From: Terriglobales bacterium
GTDB lineage: Bacteria; Acidobacteriota; Terriglobia; Terriglobales; Acidobacteriaceae
Direction: 5' to 3'
NCBI GenBank assembly: GCA_035561515.1
Contig: DATMXP010000052.1
Coordinates: forward strand, 1-64,000
DNA: 64,000 bases
This document shows positions 33,531-41,492 of this stretch, piece after piece. Under the pieces are notes generated by a model, which ran no database searches, had not been told where the DNA came from, and was given only the letters and a program-made list of their open reading frames with translations. Each line of letters begins with the position of its first letter. Position 1 is the first letter of the stretch. Position numbers and translations under genes: made by a program.

Positions 33531-34474
33531 TGGACCGCCTCATGGTGTCGCGCCAGGGTTACATCAAGAGCAAAGCGTGCCAGCGCCGTCTTGTCCTGGT
33601 CCGTCCGCATGACAGTGTTGGTGAACGCGGCCCGGACACCGTGTCCTTCGATGTGATGGCGTTCTTCGCGATCTGCTTCGTCGGCAATCACGAGGTCGAC
33701 GAAATCGCGGTATGCCTGCGCGATGCCGTCGGGAGAGACCGGCCATTTGCGCATGCTCATGAGTTGGGCCGCCGGCCCGCTGACTGCTTGTCCGGCAACA
33801 ATCGGACTGATCGCGGCGATGGGAGCCGTACAGTTCCGCAGTACGTCACGAACACCCGGAAGAGCGAGAATTGGGCCGATGCTGGTGACCGGGTTACTGG
33901 GTGCAAGGAAGACGGCTTCCGCGCGGGTGATCGCTTCGAGCACTCCGGGAGCGGTCTGGGCTTTGTCGATACCTTCGAACTTTACATCGGTCGCTTCGGC
34001 CTGATGGCGGTCACGAACGAAGTACTCCTGGAAATTGAGGTTGCTATTCCGGGTGCTGACGCGTGTTTCCACGTGGTCGTTGGTCATTGGCAGAACGCTG
34101 ACTTTTACGCTCAAGGCTCGACAAAGTTCCGCGGTAACTTCCGAGAGCGACTTGCCTTGAGACATGAGTTCGCTGCGGCGGATGTGAGTGGCAAGATCCA
34201 AATCGCCGAGCTGAAACCAGGAAGGTGCCCCGAGGCTGCGCATGCGGTCCAGGCAGCGGAACGATTCATCAGCCAGGCCCCAGCCGCGCTCGGGACTGAG
34301 TTGTCCAGCCAGCGCATACATTACGGAGTCCACATCGGGCGAGACGTGCAGGCCCCACCAGGTGAGATCGTCGCCGGTATTGACGATGACGGTGAGTCGT
34401 TCGGCGGGAACAACCTGCGCGAGTCCCCATACAAATTTCGCCCCGCCGGTGCCGCCTGTAAGTACAGTGATCAT
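33527..34474 (-). CDS. cofD: 2-phospho-L-lactate (or PEP) transferase
   Basis: A 315-residue enzyme joining FO to the GDP-activated acid made by CofC, giving F420-0 or dehydro-F420-0. N-terminal TVLTGGTGGAKFVWGL is the family signature; VNTGDD, WGLHVSPDVDSVMYAL and LAPSNPVTSIGP follow. The product needs reduction if PEP is used; no reductase of that kind is adjacent. It starts 25 nt after cofG. Confidence 0.93.
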   Translation of the reverse strand: MITVLTGGTGGAKFVWGLAQVVPAERLTVIVNTGDDLTWWGLHVSPDVDSVMYALAGQLSPERGWGLADESFRCLDRMRSLGAPSWFQLGDLDLATHIRRSELMSQGKSLSEVTAELCRALSVKVSVLPMTNDHVETRVSTRNSNLNFQEYFVRDRHQAEATDVKFEGIDKAQTAPGVLEAITRAEAVFLAPSNPVTSIGPILALPGVRDVLRNCTAPIAAISPIVAGQAVSGPAAQLMSMRKWPVSPDGIAQAYRDFVDLVIADEADREERHHIEGHGVRAAFTNTVMRTDQDKTALARFALDVTLARHHEAVQ

Positions 34475-34499
34475 TCGAAGTTATCCGATAAACCTCTGA

Positions 34500-35684
34500 T
34501 TATGACGTGCTGACGGCATTCTGCAAAGTTCCCCGAAGCCCATCCGTCACGCCGAGGTTACGCAAATGCGCGGCTGCTTTGGGCGAACGCTGGATAGCGC
34601 CCGCGAGAAACTCGGGATACACAGGCAGACGTTGCTTCAGTTCCAATCCGGCTGCCTCCGTTTTCTCCCGTAAGTCGAGCAGATGAGGCCACGGAGCCTC
34701 TGGGTTAATGAAATCCGGCGTAAGAGGCGAGATACCGCCCCAGTCATTGATGCCGGCGTCGAGCAGACGCGGGTAGTCGGCCGAGGATAGGTTCGGCGGC
34801 GCCTGAATGTTCATATCCGGCAGCAGAAGCCGAGCTACAGCCAGCGTGCGCAGCATGTCGTCCATAGTTGGTTCAGGCCAGCCCGCCATCGGGATCGCAG
34901 GCTTCCTGCGAAAATTCTGGATAATGATTTCCTGAATATGACCGTATCGCTCGTGAAGGTCGCGGATGGCGAGTAGGGAATCCACACGGTCTTCGAGGGT
35001 TTCGCCAATACCAATGAGGATGCCGGTCGTAAACGGTATGCCCAGCTTGCCAGCCTCCTCGATCACTGCAAGCCGCTTGGAGGGGACTTTGTCGATGGCG
35101 TGTACATGCGCCGACAGCGCGGCATTGGTGCTCTCAAGCATCAAGCCGATGCTTGGGGACACTTCGCGCAGCCGCTTGAGCCATTCCGCGCTCATCAGGC
35201 CGGGATTCGCGTGTGGAATCAGCCGCGTCTCCCGAAGCACCAGTTCGCACATTGCTTCGAGGTAATGGAGCGTCGATCGATACCCAAGGTGTTGCAGGGT
35301 GTCCTGCATTTCGGGGAAGAGCGCTTCCGGCTTGTCTCCCAGGCTGAACAGAGCCTCGGTGCAACCGAGGGCCTCGCCTCGCCGCGCGACGTCCAGTACT
35401 TCATCTGGCGTCATGGTGTGGGCGCCGGGTTCGCCAGGGTCGCGACGAAAGGCGCAGTAACCGCAGTAATCGCGGCAGAGATTCGTGAGCGGCAGGAAGA
35501 CTTTCCGCGAGTACGTAACAGTGCTGCCCTTGTGCTGCCGGCGGAGATGCTGGGCGGCGCTGAGTAGCGAAGGGAGATCTTGGCCAGAACACTGAAATAA
35601 GGAAAGTGCGTTCGACCGCGAGAGGGGCAGAATGGCAGCTAGGTCGGCCAGCAGATCGGAAATACTGGTTGCCACATGCCTCAT
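34500..35684 (-). CDS. cofG: FO synthase subunit 1 (radical SAM)
   Basis: A 394-residue radical-SAM partner of CofH, with cluster motif C-x3-C-x2-C in LCRDYCGYCAF near 72 and GEALGCTEALFSLGDKPE after it. First gene of the operon cofG-cofD-cofC-cofE-cofH-reductase. Its start region faces the divergent AAA_28 gene; only about 39 nt separate the two chosen starts, so promoters must overlap. Confidence 0.93.
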   Translation of the reverse strand: MRHVATSISDLLADLAAILPLSRSNALSLFQCSGQDLPSLLSAAQHLRRQHKGSTVTYSRKVFLPLTNLCRDYCGYCAFRRDPGEPGAHTMTPDEVLDVARRGEALGCTEALFSLGDKPEALFPEMQDTLQHLGYRSTLHYLEAMCELVLRETRLIPHANPGLMSAEWLKRLREVSPSIGLMLESTNAALSAHVHAIDKVPSKRLAVIEEAGKLGIPFTTGILIGIGETLEDRVDSLLAIRDLHERYGHIQEIIIQNFRRKPAIPMAGWPEPTMDDMLRTLAVARLLLPDMNIQAPPNLSSADYPRLLDAGINDWGGISPLTPDFINPEAPWPHLLDLREKTEAAGLELKQRLPVYPEFLAGAIQRSPKAAAHLRNLGVTDGLRGTLQNAVSTS

Positions 35685-35723
35685 CTGATACAGCCTACAC
35701 GAGCCGAAAGGATTGCGTACTTA

Positions 35724-36269
35724 ATGCAGAATTCGAATCTTGTTGTGATTACAGGCGGCCCAGGGTCGGGCAAGACGCGTGTTCTAGAAGCATTGCGGGA
35801 CCGCGGTTACATATGCAGTGATGAGGTGGCAAGACGGATCATTCAACAGCAGGTGTTACAGGGAGGCGACGCTTTGCCATGGGCAAATCGTGAACGATAT
35901 ACGCAATTGATGCTAGACGGATCAATTCTAGCCTTTCAGAAACATGCGGATTCGAACGAAATAACATTCTTCGACAGGGGCATACCCGACACCCTGTGTT
36001 ACGCGCGGTTGATTGGATTTCCGAATGACGAGATGGTTCGAAGCGCCTGTAGAAATTATCGCTATCGCCATCAGGTCTTCTTCGCGCCGCCCTGGCAGGA
36101 AATCTACACAACGGATGCGGAGCGAAAGCAGGATTTCGAGGTGGCGGTCCGAACGGCAGAATTGATGGTCAAAGTCTACCGAGAATGCGGGTACGAGATC
36201 GTTGATCTTCCCATGGCGATTCCCGAGGTGCGGGCAGAATTTATCGTACGGCGGCTTGAGGCTGGCTAA
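35724..36269 (+). CDS. AAA_28-family P-loop NTPase/kinase
   Basis: A 181-residue protein. Walker A GGPGSGKT near 12-19, SDEVARRII near 36, and a substrate region LPWANRERYTQLML as in AAA_28 ATPases, which resemble small-molecule or nicotinamide-riboside-type kinases. Substrate unknown. ATG 35724 was chosen over 35676 because AAAGGA lies 11 nt upstream and the longer form would overlap the start of cofG. Confidence 0.82.
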   Translation: MQNSNLVVITGGPGSGKTRVLEALRDRGYICSDEVARRIIQQQVLQGGDALPWANRERYTQLMLDGSILAFQKHADSNEITFFDRGIPDTLCYARLIGFPNDEMVRSACRNYRYRHQVFFAPPWQEIYTTDAERKQDFEVAVRTAELMVKVYRECGYEIVDLPMAIPEVRAEFIVRRLEAG

Positions 36270-36315
36270 CTGACGTCTTTTGACTTGTGCTCCGCCAATG
36301 AACATAATCTTGCGC

Positions 36316-37140
36316 ATGGACCTGTACGAAGAGATCGTAAAACTTCGGCGTGAAGGGCATCGTGGCGCGCTGGCGACGATCATCAATGTGCGCGGGTCCA
36401 TTCCGTCGTTCAACACGGCGAAGATGCTGGTGCGCGATGACGGCTCAATCGTAGGTACGATTGGCGGCGGTTGCGTGGAAGCCGACGTCTGGCAGGCCGC
36501 CCGCGAAGTGATGGAACAGGAAAAGCCCCGGACGCTGACGTTCAACCTCAACCAGAATCCCAGCTACGATACCGGCCTGGTTTGCGGAGGAACGCTGGAG
36601 GTTTATGTGGAACCCATCCTGCCGATCCCTGTTCTGTACCTGTTCGGTGCAGGTCATGTTGCGCATGCCATATACAAAGTAGCCAGGGTCGCCGGATTTG
36701 ACGTCGTAGTTTCGGATGACCGCGATGCCTACGCCAATCGGGAGCGGTTTCCTGAAGCGCGGGATGTGATTGCCGAGGACTTCGACCTTGCGACCTCCAA
36801 GCTCAACCCGAACGACAGCGAGTACGTGGTGATCGTCACCCGTGGCCATCGCGACGACATGCGCATCCTCCGTTGGGCTGTGCAGACACAGGCCCGCTAC
36901 GTGGGAATGATCGGTTCCAGGAGGAAGGTGATTTCCATTTACAAGGAACTGGAAAAGGAAGGCCTTCCCGCCCGGGTGTTTGAGCGCGTGTCAGCCCCGA
37001 TCGGGCTGGAAATTGGCGCGGTTACCCCGGAGGAGATCGCGGTCTCTGTTGTGGCAGAGATGATTGCCTGCAAACGCAATGCAGATGTAAAGCAGTTCCA
37101 AAAGCGGCAGATGCCCTCCGCACGACTGGAAACTCACTAG
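36316..37140 (+). CDS. XdhC/CoxI-family protein
   Basis: A 274-residue protein. The N-terminal XdhC/CoxI domain has NVRGSIPS near 23 and GTIGGGCVEADV near 46. The C-terminal Rossmann domain has LFGAGHVAHAIYKVA and YVGMIGSRRK. XdhC proteins insert or sulfurate molybdenum cofactor in xanthine dehydrogenase/CO-dehydrogenase-type enzymes. No such enzyme is encoded nearby, so the target is elsewhere. No clear ribosome-binding site is present; the start follows the family N-terminus. Confidence 0.88.
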   Translation: MDLYEEIVKLRREGHRGALATIINVRGSIPSFNTAKMLVRDDGSIVGTIGGGCVEADVWQAAREVMEQEKPRTLTFNLNQNPSYDTGLVCGGTLEVYVEPILPIPVLYLFGAGHVAHAIYKVARVAGFDVVVSDDRDAYANRERFPEARDVIAEDFDLATSKLNPNDSEYVVIVTRGHRDDMRILRWAVQTQARYVGMIGSRRKVISIYKELEKEGLPARVFERVSAPIGLEIGAVTPEEIAVSVVAEMIACKRNADVKQFQKRQMPSARLETH

Positions 37141-37216
37141 AAAATTGCCGCCGTACGCCCACCCCAGCGCCGCTAACCTTTTGCTCGAGACGAAGTCATA
37201 AGGCCGGAGGATCTTC

Positions 37217-37783
37217 GTGCGTAAGCTCGTTGCACTGCTGTTCTTCTCAGCTAGTCTTTTTGCCCAGACGATTCCTGTGCCTGAGGGCAAACCGATCATG
37301 CTTGACGGCAAGATTAGCCGGTCGGAATGGTCAGACGCCAAAGAACTTCGCCTGGGCACCGCTGTCCGGCTCTTGTGCAAGCAAAACAACCATGATGTCC
37401 TGATGGCAATTGAGTTCGTGAATTCGCCGACCGGGACGGTAGACCTGTACCTCTCGGCAAGTGGGAGTCTTTACGACCTGCACGCGTCGGCGAAATTAGG
37501 TGAACGTAAGCTGGTGAACGGCGTGTGGCCAGAAGAATGGAATTGGTGGAACAACGAGCAATGGGTAGCCAACGTCAGCCGTCCGGACGATTGGGGCAAG
37601 CGCACCTTCAAGGATGAAAAGGTTCGCGAATTCCAGATATCCCGAAGCCGGTTTCCGGGGAAGAGTTGGAAAGTCTTCTTCGAGTGGATGACCCCGGCGG
37701 AATCTGGTTGGAAGACCACGCCATTTCCGCCGGAAGCAAACAATCGTTCGGACAAAAACTGGCTCGTCCTTCAACTCGATTGA
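37217..37783 (+). CDS. Secreted protein with CBM9/DOMON-like fold
   Basis: 188 residues. A signal peptide (1-16, ending LFAQ) leads into IMLDGKISRSEWSDAKEL, the opening typical of CBM9-like/DOMON beta-sandwiches that bind sugar or heme. Trp-rich segments (WPEEWNWWNNEQW) could line a ligand site. The GTG start has GGAGG about 7 nt upstream. It stops about 115 nt before the PpiD-like start. Function unknown. Confidence 0.65.
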   Translation: MRKLVALLFFSASLFAQTIPVPEGKPIMLDGKISRSEWSDAKELRLGTAVRLLCKQNNHDVLMAIEFVNSPTGTVDLYLSASGSLYDLHASAKLGERKLVNGVWPEEWNWWNNEQWVANVSRPDDWGKRTFKDEKVREFQISRSRFPGKSWKVFFEWMTPAESGWKTTPFPPEANNRSDKNWLVLQLD

Positions 37784-37856
37784 ACTGATGTCCGTGCTCC
37801 CGCCCGGTTCGCTTCCACCAGCGCCGGTACAGCCGAACGCCGCAAGTGCTCTGGTT

Positions 37857-37862
37857 TATAAT
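37857..37862 (+). promoter_or_regulatory. Candidate -10 box of PpiD-like gene
   Basis: TATAAT lies 36 nt before the chosen ATG; the -35 region is weak. Confidence 0.4.
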
Positions 37863-37898
37863 AGGCAATTCGCCCATAAACATTGGAGTTTTCCAGAA

Positions 37899-39890
37899 AT
37901 GATCAGGTTCCTGCAGAGTTCCGGCAAAGCCAAGAAAGTTATCCTTGGCGGCCTCTTGTTAATCATTTGCGGTGCGATGGTGATCACCCTCGTGCCCGGC
38001 GGCATGCTTGGTGATGCGTTTGGTTTCGGCGGCGTGGAAGGCGGCGTTCTCGCCAAGATCGGCGCCCAGGAAGTGACGGTTGCGGAAGTAGACGCAACGG
38101 CTCGCCGCATGGGACGCCAGCAGTTTGGCGGACGCTCCGTGCCCTCGGCACTGCTCCCGATGTTGCGCCAGAGCGCGGCGGAGCAGTTGGTCACCCAGAA
38201 AGCGCTTCTCGCGGAAGCCGAACACATGGGATTGAAGGTCACCAGCCAGGAACTACAGCAGGCACTGTCACGCGGCCAGATTGGGCAGTATCTCTTTCCC
38301 AATGGTCAGTTCGTTGGCGAGCAGCAGTACGAGATGTTCGTGAACCAGCAGTTCCAGTTGACCATTCCTCAGTTTGAGCAACTGGTGAAGAATGACCTGC
38401 TCCTGAACAAGCTTCGCCTGGCCGTGGAAGGTCCAGTGGCGGTTTCCAAGTCAGATGTCGAAGAGGAATACCGGCGGCAAAACACGAAAGTAAAGCTCGA
38501 GTATGCGACGCTTTCGCTCGAAGATGTAATGAAGCAGGTAAAGCCGACGGAAGCGGACCTGAAGTCTTACTACGAGTCGCACAAAGAGTCGTACGCGAAT
38601 TCGATCCCGGAAAAGCGCCAGGTGAAATATGCCGTCGTTGACACCGCGCAGATTGCCAACCAGGTTCAGGTGACCCAGGCCGACTTGCAGCGCTATTACC
38701 GGGACAACCAGGACTTGTACCGCGTCCCCGAGCAGGTCAATGTTCGCCACATCCTGATCAAGACTCCGTTGCCGGGGCCCGATGGCAAGACCGACGATAA
38801 CGCGGTCAAAGCCGCGAAACAGAAGGCCGAAGATGTTCTCAGCAAGATTAAGGCGGGGGGTAACTTCGCCGACCTTGCGAAGAAGAATTCGGAAGATGAA
38901 GGCAGCGCGAAGAACGGTGGCGACCTGGGATGGATCAACCGCGGACAAACCGTGCCCGAGTTTGAGAAGGTCGCGTTCTCGCTGAAGAAAGGCGAGACGA
39001 GTGGGCTGGTCCAAAGCAGCTACGGGTTTCACATCATCCAATTGATCGACCGTCACGATGCCCATGTGAAATCGCTGGACGAAGTGAAGGCTCAAATCGA
39101 GCCGATCCTGCGTCAGCAGAAGGCAGCCGATGCCGCCGAGAATTCCGCAAATCAGTTGCTATCTCAAGCCAAGGCCCAGGGACTGGAGAAGGCTGCACAG
39201 GCGAAAGGGCTGGAGGTTATCACCAGCAACCTGATCACCCGTACGGATACCCTGCCCGGCGTCGGTACCGCACCACAGTTGATGGACGCCATCTTCAGCG
39301 CAGCTCCGAAGGGTGCGCCTGAGATGATCGCGACCCCACAGGGCAGCGTGGTGTTCCAGGTGACCGAGGTGAAGCCGCCCGCGACCCCGAGTTTCGATGA
39401 AATCCGAGCGCGGGTTGAATCTGAGTACAAGAGCGACAAGGCACAGCAACTGCTGGCTCAGAGGACGATGGAACTGTCCGAAAAGGCCAAGGCCGAGCAC
39501 AGCGTGAAGAAGGCGGCCCAGCAGGTCGGTGCCAATTTCAAGACCTCGGACTTCGTTTCCCCGAGCAGTCAGGTTCCGGATCTTGGCAGAATGGCCGATG
39601 CGGCGTCCGTGGCGTTCTCGCTGAAGAATGGCGAAGTCAGCGGCCCGATCAACACCGGCCGTGGTGGCGCAGTGCTGATGGTGGTGGACAAGCAAGAGCC
39701 TACCGCCGAGGAACTGGCCAAGGGTAACGAGCAGATCCGTCAGGCGCTGCTCGAGCGCAAGCGTGCGGAGGTCTTCCAGGTCTTTGCCGCCGGACTGCGG
39801 CAGCGTCTGGAGAGCGACAAGAAAATCCGCAAGAACCAGAAGGAATGGAACCGCATCATGAGCGCGAGTTCCGAACTGCCGGGTCAGTAA
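37899..39890 (+). CDS. PpiD/SurA-like peptidyl-prolyl isomerase
   Basis: About 663 residues. One membrane helix near 16-33 anchors a large periplasmic part. A SurA_N-like helical region surrounds a parvulin domain near 280-390 with VNVRHILIK, FADLAKKNSEDEGSAKNGGDLGW and SYGFHIIQL. A second degenerate parvulin-like region lies near 520-600. It assists folding of exported and outer-membrane proteins. ATG 37899 was chosen because the longer form adds a Pro-rich non-signal stretch. GGAG lies 10 nt upstream. Confidence 0.88.
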   Translation: MIRFLQSSGKAKKVILGGLLLIICGAMVITLVPGGMLGDAFGFGGVEGGVLAKIGAQEVTVAEVDATARRMGRQQFGGRSVPSALLPMLRQSAAEQLVTQKALLAEAEHMGLKVTSQELQQALSRGQIGQYLFPNGQFVGEQQYEMFVNQQFQLTIPQFEQLVKNDLLLNKLRLAVEGPVAVSKSDVEEEYRRQNTKVKLEYATLSLEDVMKQVKPTEADLKSYYESHKESYANSIPEKRQVKYAVVDTAQIANQVQVTQADLQRYYRDNQDLYRVPEQVNVRHILIKTPLPGPDGKTDDNAVKAAKQKAEDVLSKIKAGGNFADLAKKNSEDEGSAKNGGDLGWINRGQTVPEFEKVAFSLKKGETSGLVQSSYGFHIIQLIDRHDAHVKSLDEVKAQIEPILRQQKAADAAENSANQLLSQAKAQGLEKAAQAKGLEVITSNLITRTDTLPGVGTAPQLMDAIFSAAPKGAPEMIATPQGSVVFQVTEVKPPATPSFDEIRARVESEYKSDKAQQLLAQRTMELSEKAKAEHSVKKAAQQVGANFKTSDFVSPSSQVPDLGRMADAASVAFSLKNGEVSGPINTGRGGAVLMVVDKQEPTAEELAKGNEQIRQALLERKRAEVFQVFAAGLRQRLESDKKIRKNQKEWNRIMSASSELPGQ

Positions 39891-39908
39891 ACGGGACAAT
39901 AAAAAACG

Positions 39909-39935
39909 CCGGCGGATGATTGAAAAATCCGCCGG
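39909..39935. terminator. Hairpin between PpiD-like gene and malQ
   Basis: A perfect 9-bp stem CCGGCGGAT/ATCCGCCGG with a 9-nt loop. On the plus strand no T-run follows; on the minus strand CGTTTTTTATT follows. It may act as a terminator against antisense transcription, or as an mRNA 3' stem. Confidence 0.5.
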
Positions 39936-39953
39936 TGCTAGCATCCAACCAAC

Positions 39954-41492
39954 ATGCAGGAACGTGCCTCCGGCATTCTTTTACATCCGAGTTGTTTTCC
40001 TTCACGCGGCGGCATCGGCGACTTCGGGCCCGCCGCGTACGATTTTGTAGACTTCCTCACTGAGGCCAAACAAAGCCTGTGGCAGATCCTGCCGCTTGCT
40101 CCCGTGGGATACGGCAACTCTCCTTATTCGGGGCTTTCGGCGTTCGCCGGCAATCCTTTCCTCATCAGCCTGGACAGGCTGGCGGAGCGCGGGTGGATTA
40201 GTCCGGATAAAGTCGCCTCACTGCCCGATGGCGTGAACCCGGTCGATTTCGAAGATGTACGGGCGAAGAAGTTCCCCCTCCTGCAGGAAGCAGCGCGCAC
40301 ATTCTTGAAGAAAGCCGATCCAGAGGCAAAGGAACGGTACGAGAAGTTCAGTTGGCTGAATGGCTGGTGGCTCGAAGACTTCGTGTTGTTCGCCGTGCTT
40401 CGGAGACGCTTCAAGGGTGTCTCGTGGAACGAGTGGCCCAAAGGTATAGCCAGTCGCGAGCCCAATGCCCTTGATGAAGTCCGCAAAGAGCTGGGTGACG
40501 AAGTCGACGTCAGCCGTGTCATTCAGTTCTTCTTCTTCGAACAGTGGCGCGCTCTGCATGAAGAATGCCGCAGCCGGGGCATTCGCGTCGTAGGCGATAT
40601 TGCCATTTTTGTCAGCTATGACAGCTCCGACGTCTGGGCGCATCCGGAACTGTTTCGCCTAAAAGAAGACCTCTCTCCTGAGGTGGTGGCGGGTGTACCT
40701 CCGGACTATTTCAGCAAAACCGGCCAGCGGTGGGGGAACCCGCTCTACCGGTGGGATGAGCTCGCAGCTCGCCGGTATGAGTGGTGGATCAGGAGAATGC
40801 AGTTTGCGCTGCAAACTTGCGACATCGTCCGGATCGACCACTTTCGCGGATTTGAGTCCTATTGGGAGATCCCAGCCGAAGAAGAGACCGCGATTCGAGG
40901 GCAGTGGGTGAAGGGGCCAGGCGAGCACTTCTTCCAGGTGCTAAGGGAAGACCTGGGCGAACTGCCGCTGATTGCCGAGGACCTCGGCATGATTACGGAC
41001 GAAGTGGTCGCGTTACGTGAGCGTCTCGGCATTCCCGGCATGAAGGTCCTGCAATTCGGATTCAACGATGCCGGTGCGCATATCCATCTGCCGCACCGGG
41101 TTGTGGAGAATACCGTGATTTACACGGGAACCCACGACAACGATACGAGCGTCGGTTGGTATGAGAGTTCGAGCGAAACCGCCCGTAAGGCTGCACAAGC
41201 GTATTTCGGATGTCCACAGGATGGTATGCATTGGGCAATGGTTCGAGCCGCTGAAACGTCGGTCGCGCGCCAGTGCATCATCCCTTTGCAGGATCTACTC
41301 GGGCTCGACAGCAATTCGCGGATGAACATTCCCAGTCATCCCGAAGGGAACTGGACGTGGCGCTATCAGCCGGAAGTGCTTACGACGGATCTTGCACACA
41401 AACTCGCGGAGATAACCGAGGTGACGGATAGGGTTCCGTCAGGATTTGGCGAGAAGAGCAACCGGGAAGTCGGCGAAAACTTCGCGGCATAG
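39954..41492 (+). CDS. malQ: 4-alpha-glucanotransferase (amylomaltase)
   Basis: A 512-residue GH77 enzyme that moves glucan chains between malto-oligosaccharides in the cytosol. Motifs: LLHPSCFPSRGGIGDFG at the N-terminus, VGYGNSPYSGLSAFAGNP (the 250s-type donor region), VRIDHFRGF with the nucleophile Asp, AEDLG with the acid/base Glu, and YTGTHDNDT. Its 3' end overlaps the convergent treY by 54 nt, linking glucan remodelling and trehalose synthesis. Confidence 0.95.
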   Translation: MQERASGILLHPSCFPSRGGIGDFGPAAYDFVDFLTEAKQSLWQILPLAPVGYGNSPYSGLSAFAGNPFLISLDRLAERGWISPDKVASLPDGVNPVDFEDVRAKKFPLLQEAARTFLKKADPEAKERYEKFSWLNGWWLEDFVLFAVLRRRFKGVSWNEWPKGIASREPNALDEVRKELGDEVDVSRVIQFFFFEQWRALHEECRSRGIRVVGDIAIFVSYDSSDVWAHPELFRLKEDLSPEVVAGVPPDYFSKTGQRWGNPLYRWDELAARRYEWWIRRMQFALQTCDIVRIDHFRGFESYWEIPAEEETAIRGQWVKGPGEHFFQVLREDLGELPLIAEDLGMITDEVVALRERLGIPGMKVLQFGFNDAGAHIHLPHRVVENTVIYTGTHDNDTSVGWYESSSETARKAAQAYFGCPQDGMHWAMVRAAETSVARQCIIPLQDLLGLDSNSRMNIPSHPEGNWTWRYQPEVLTTDLAHKLAEITEVTDRVPSGFGEKSNREVGENFAA

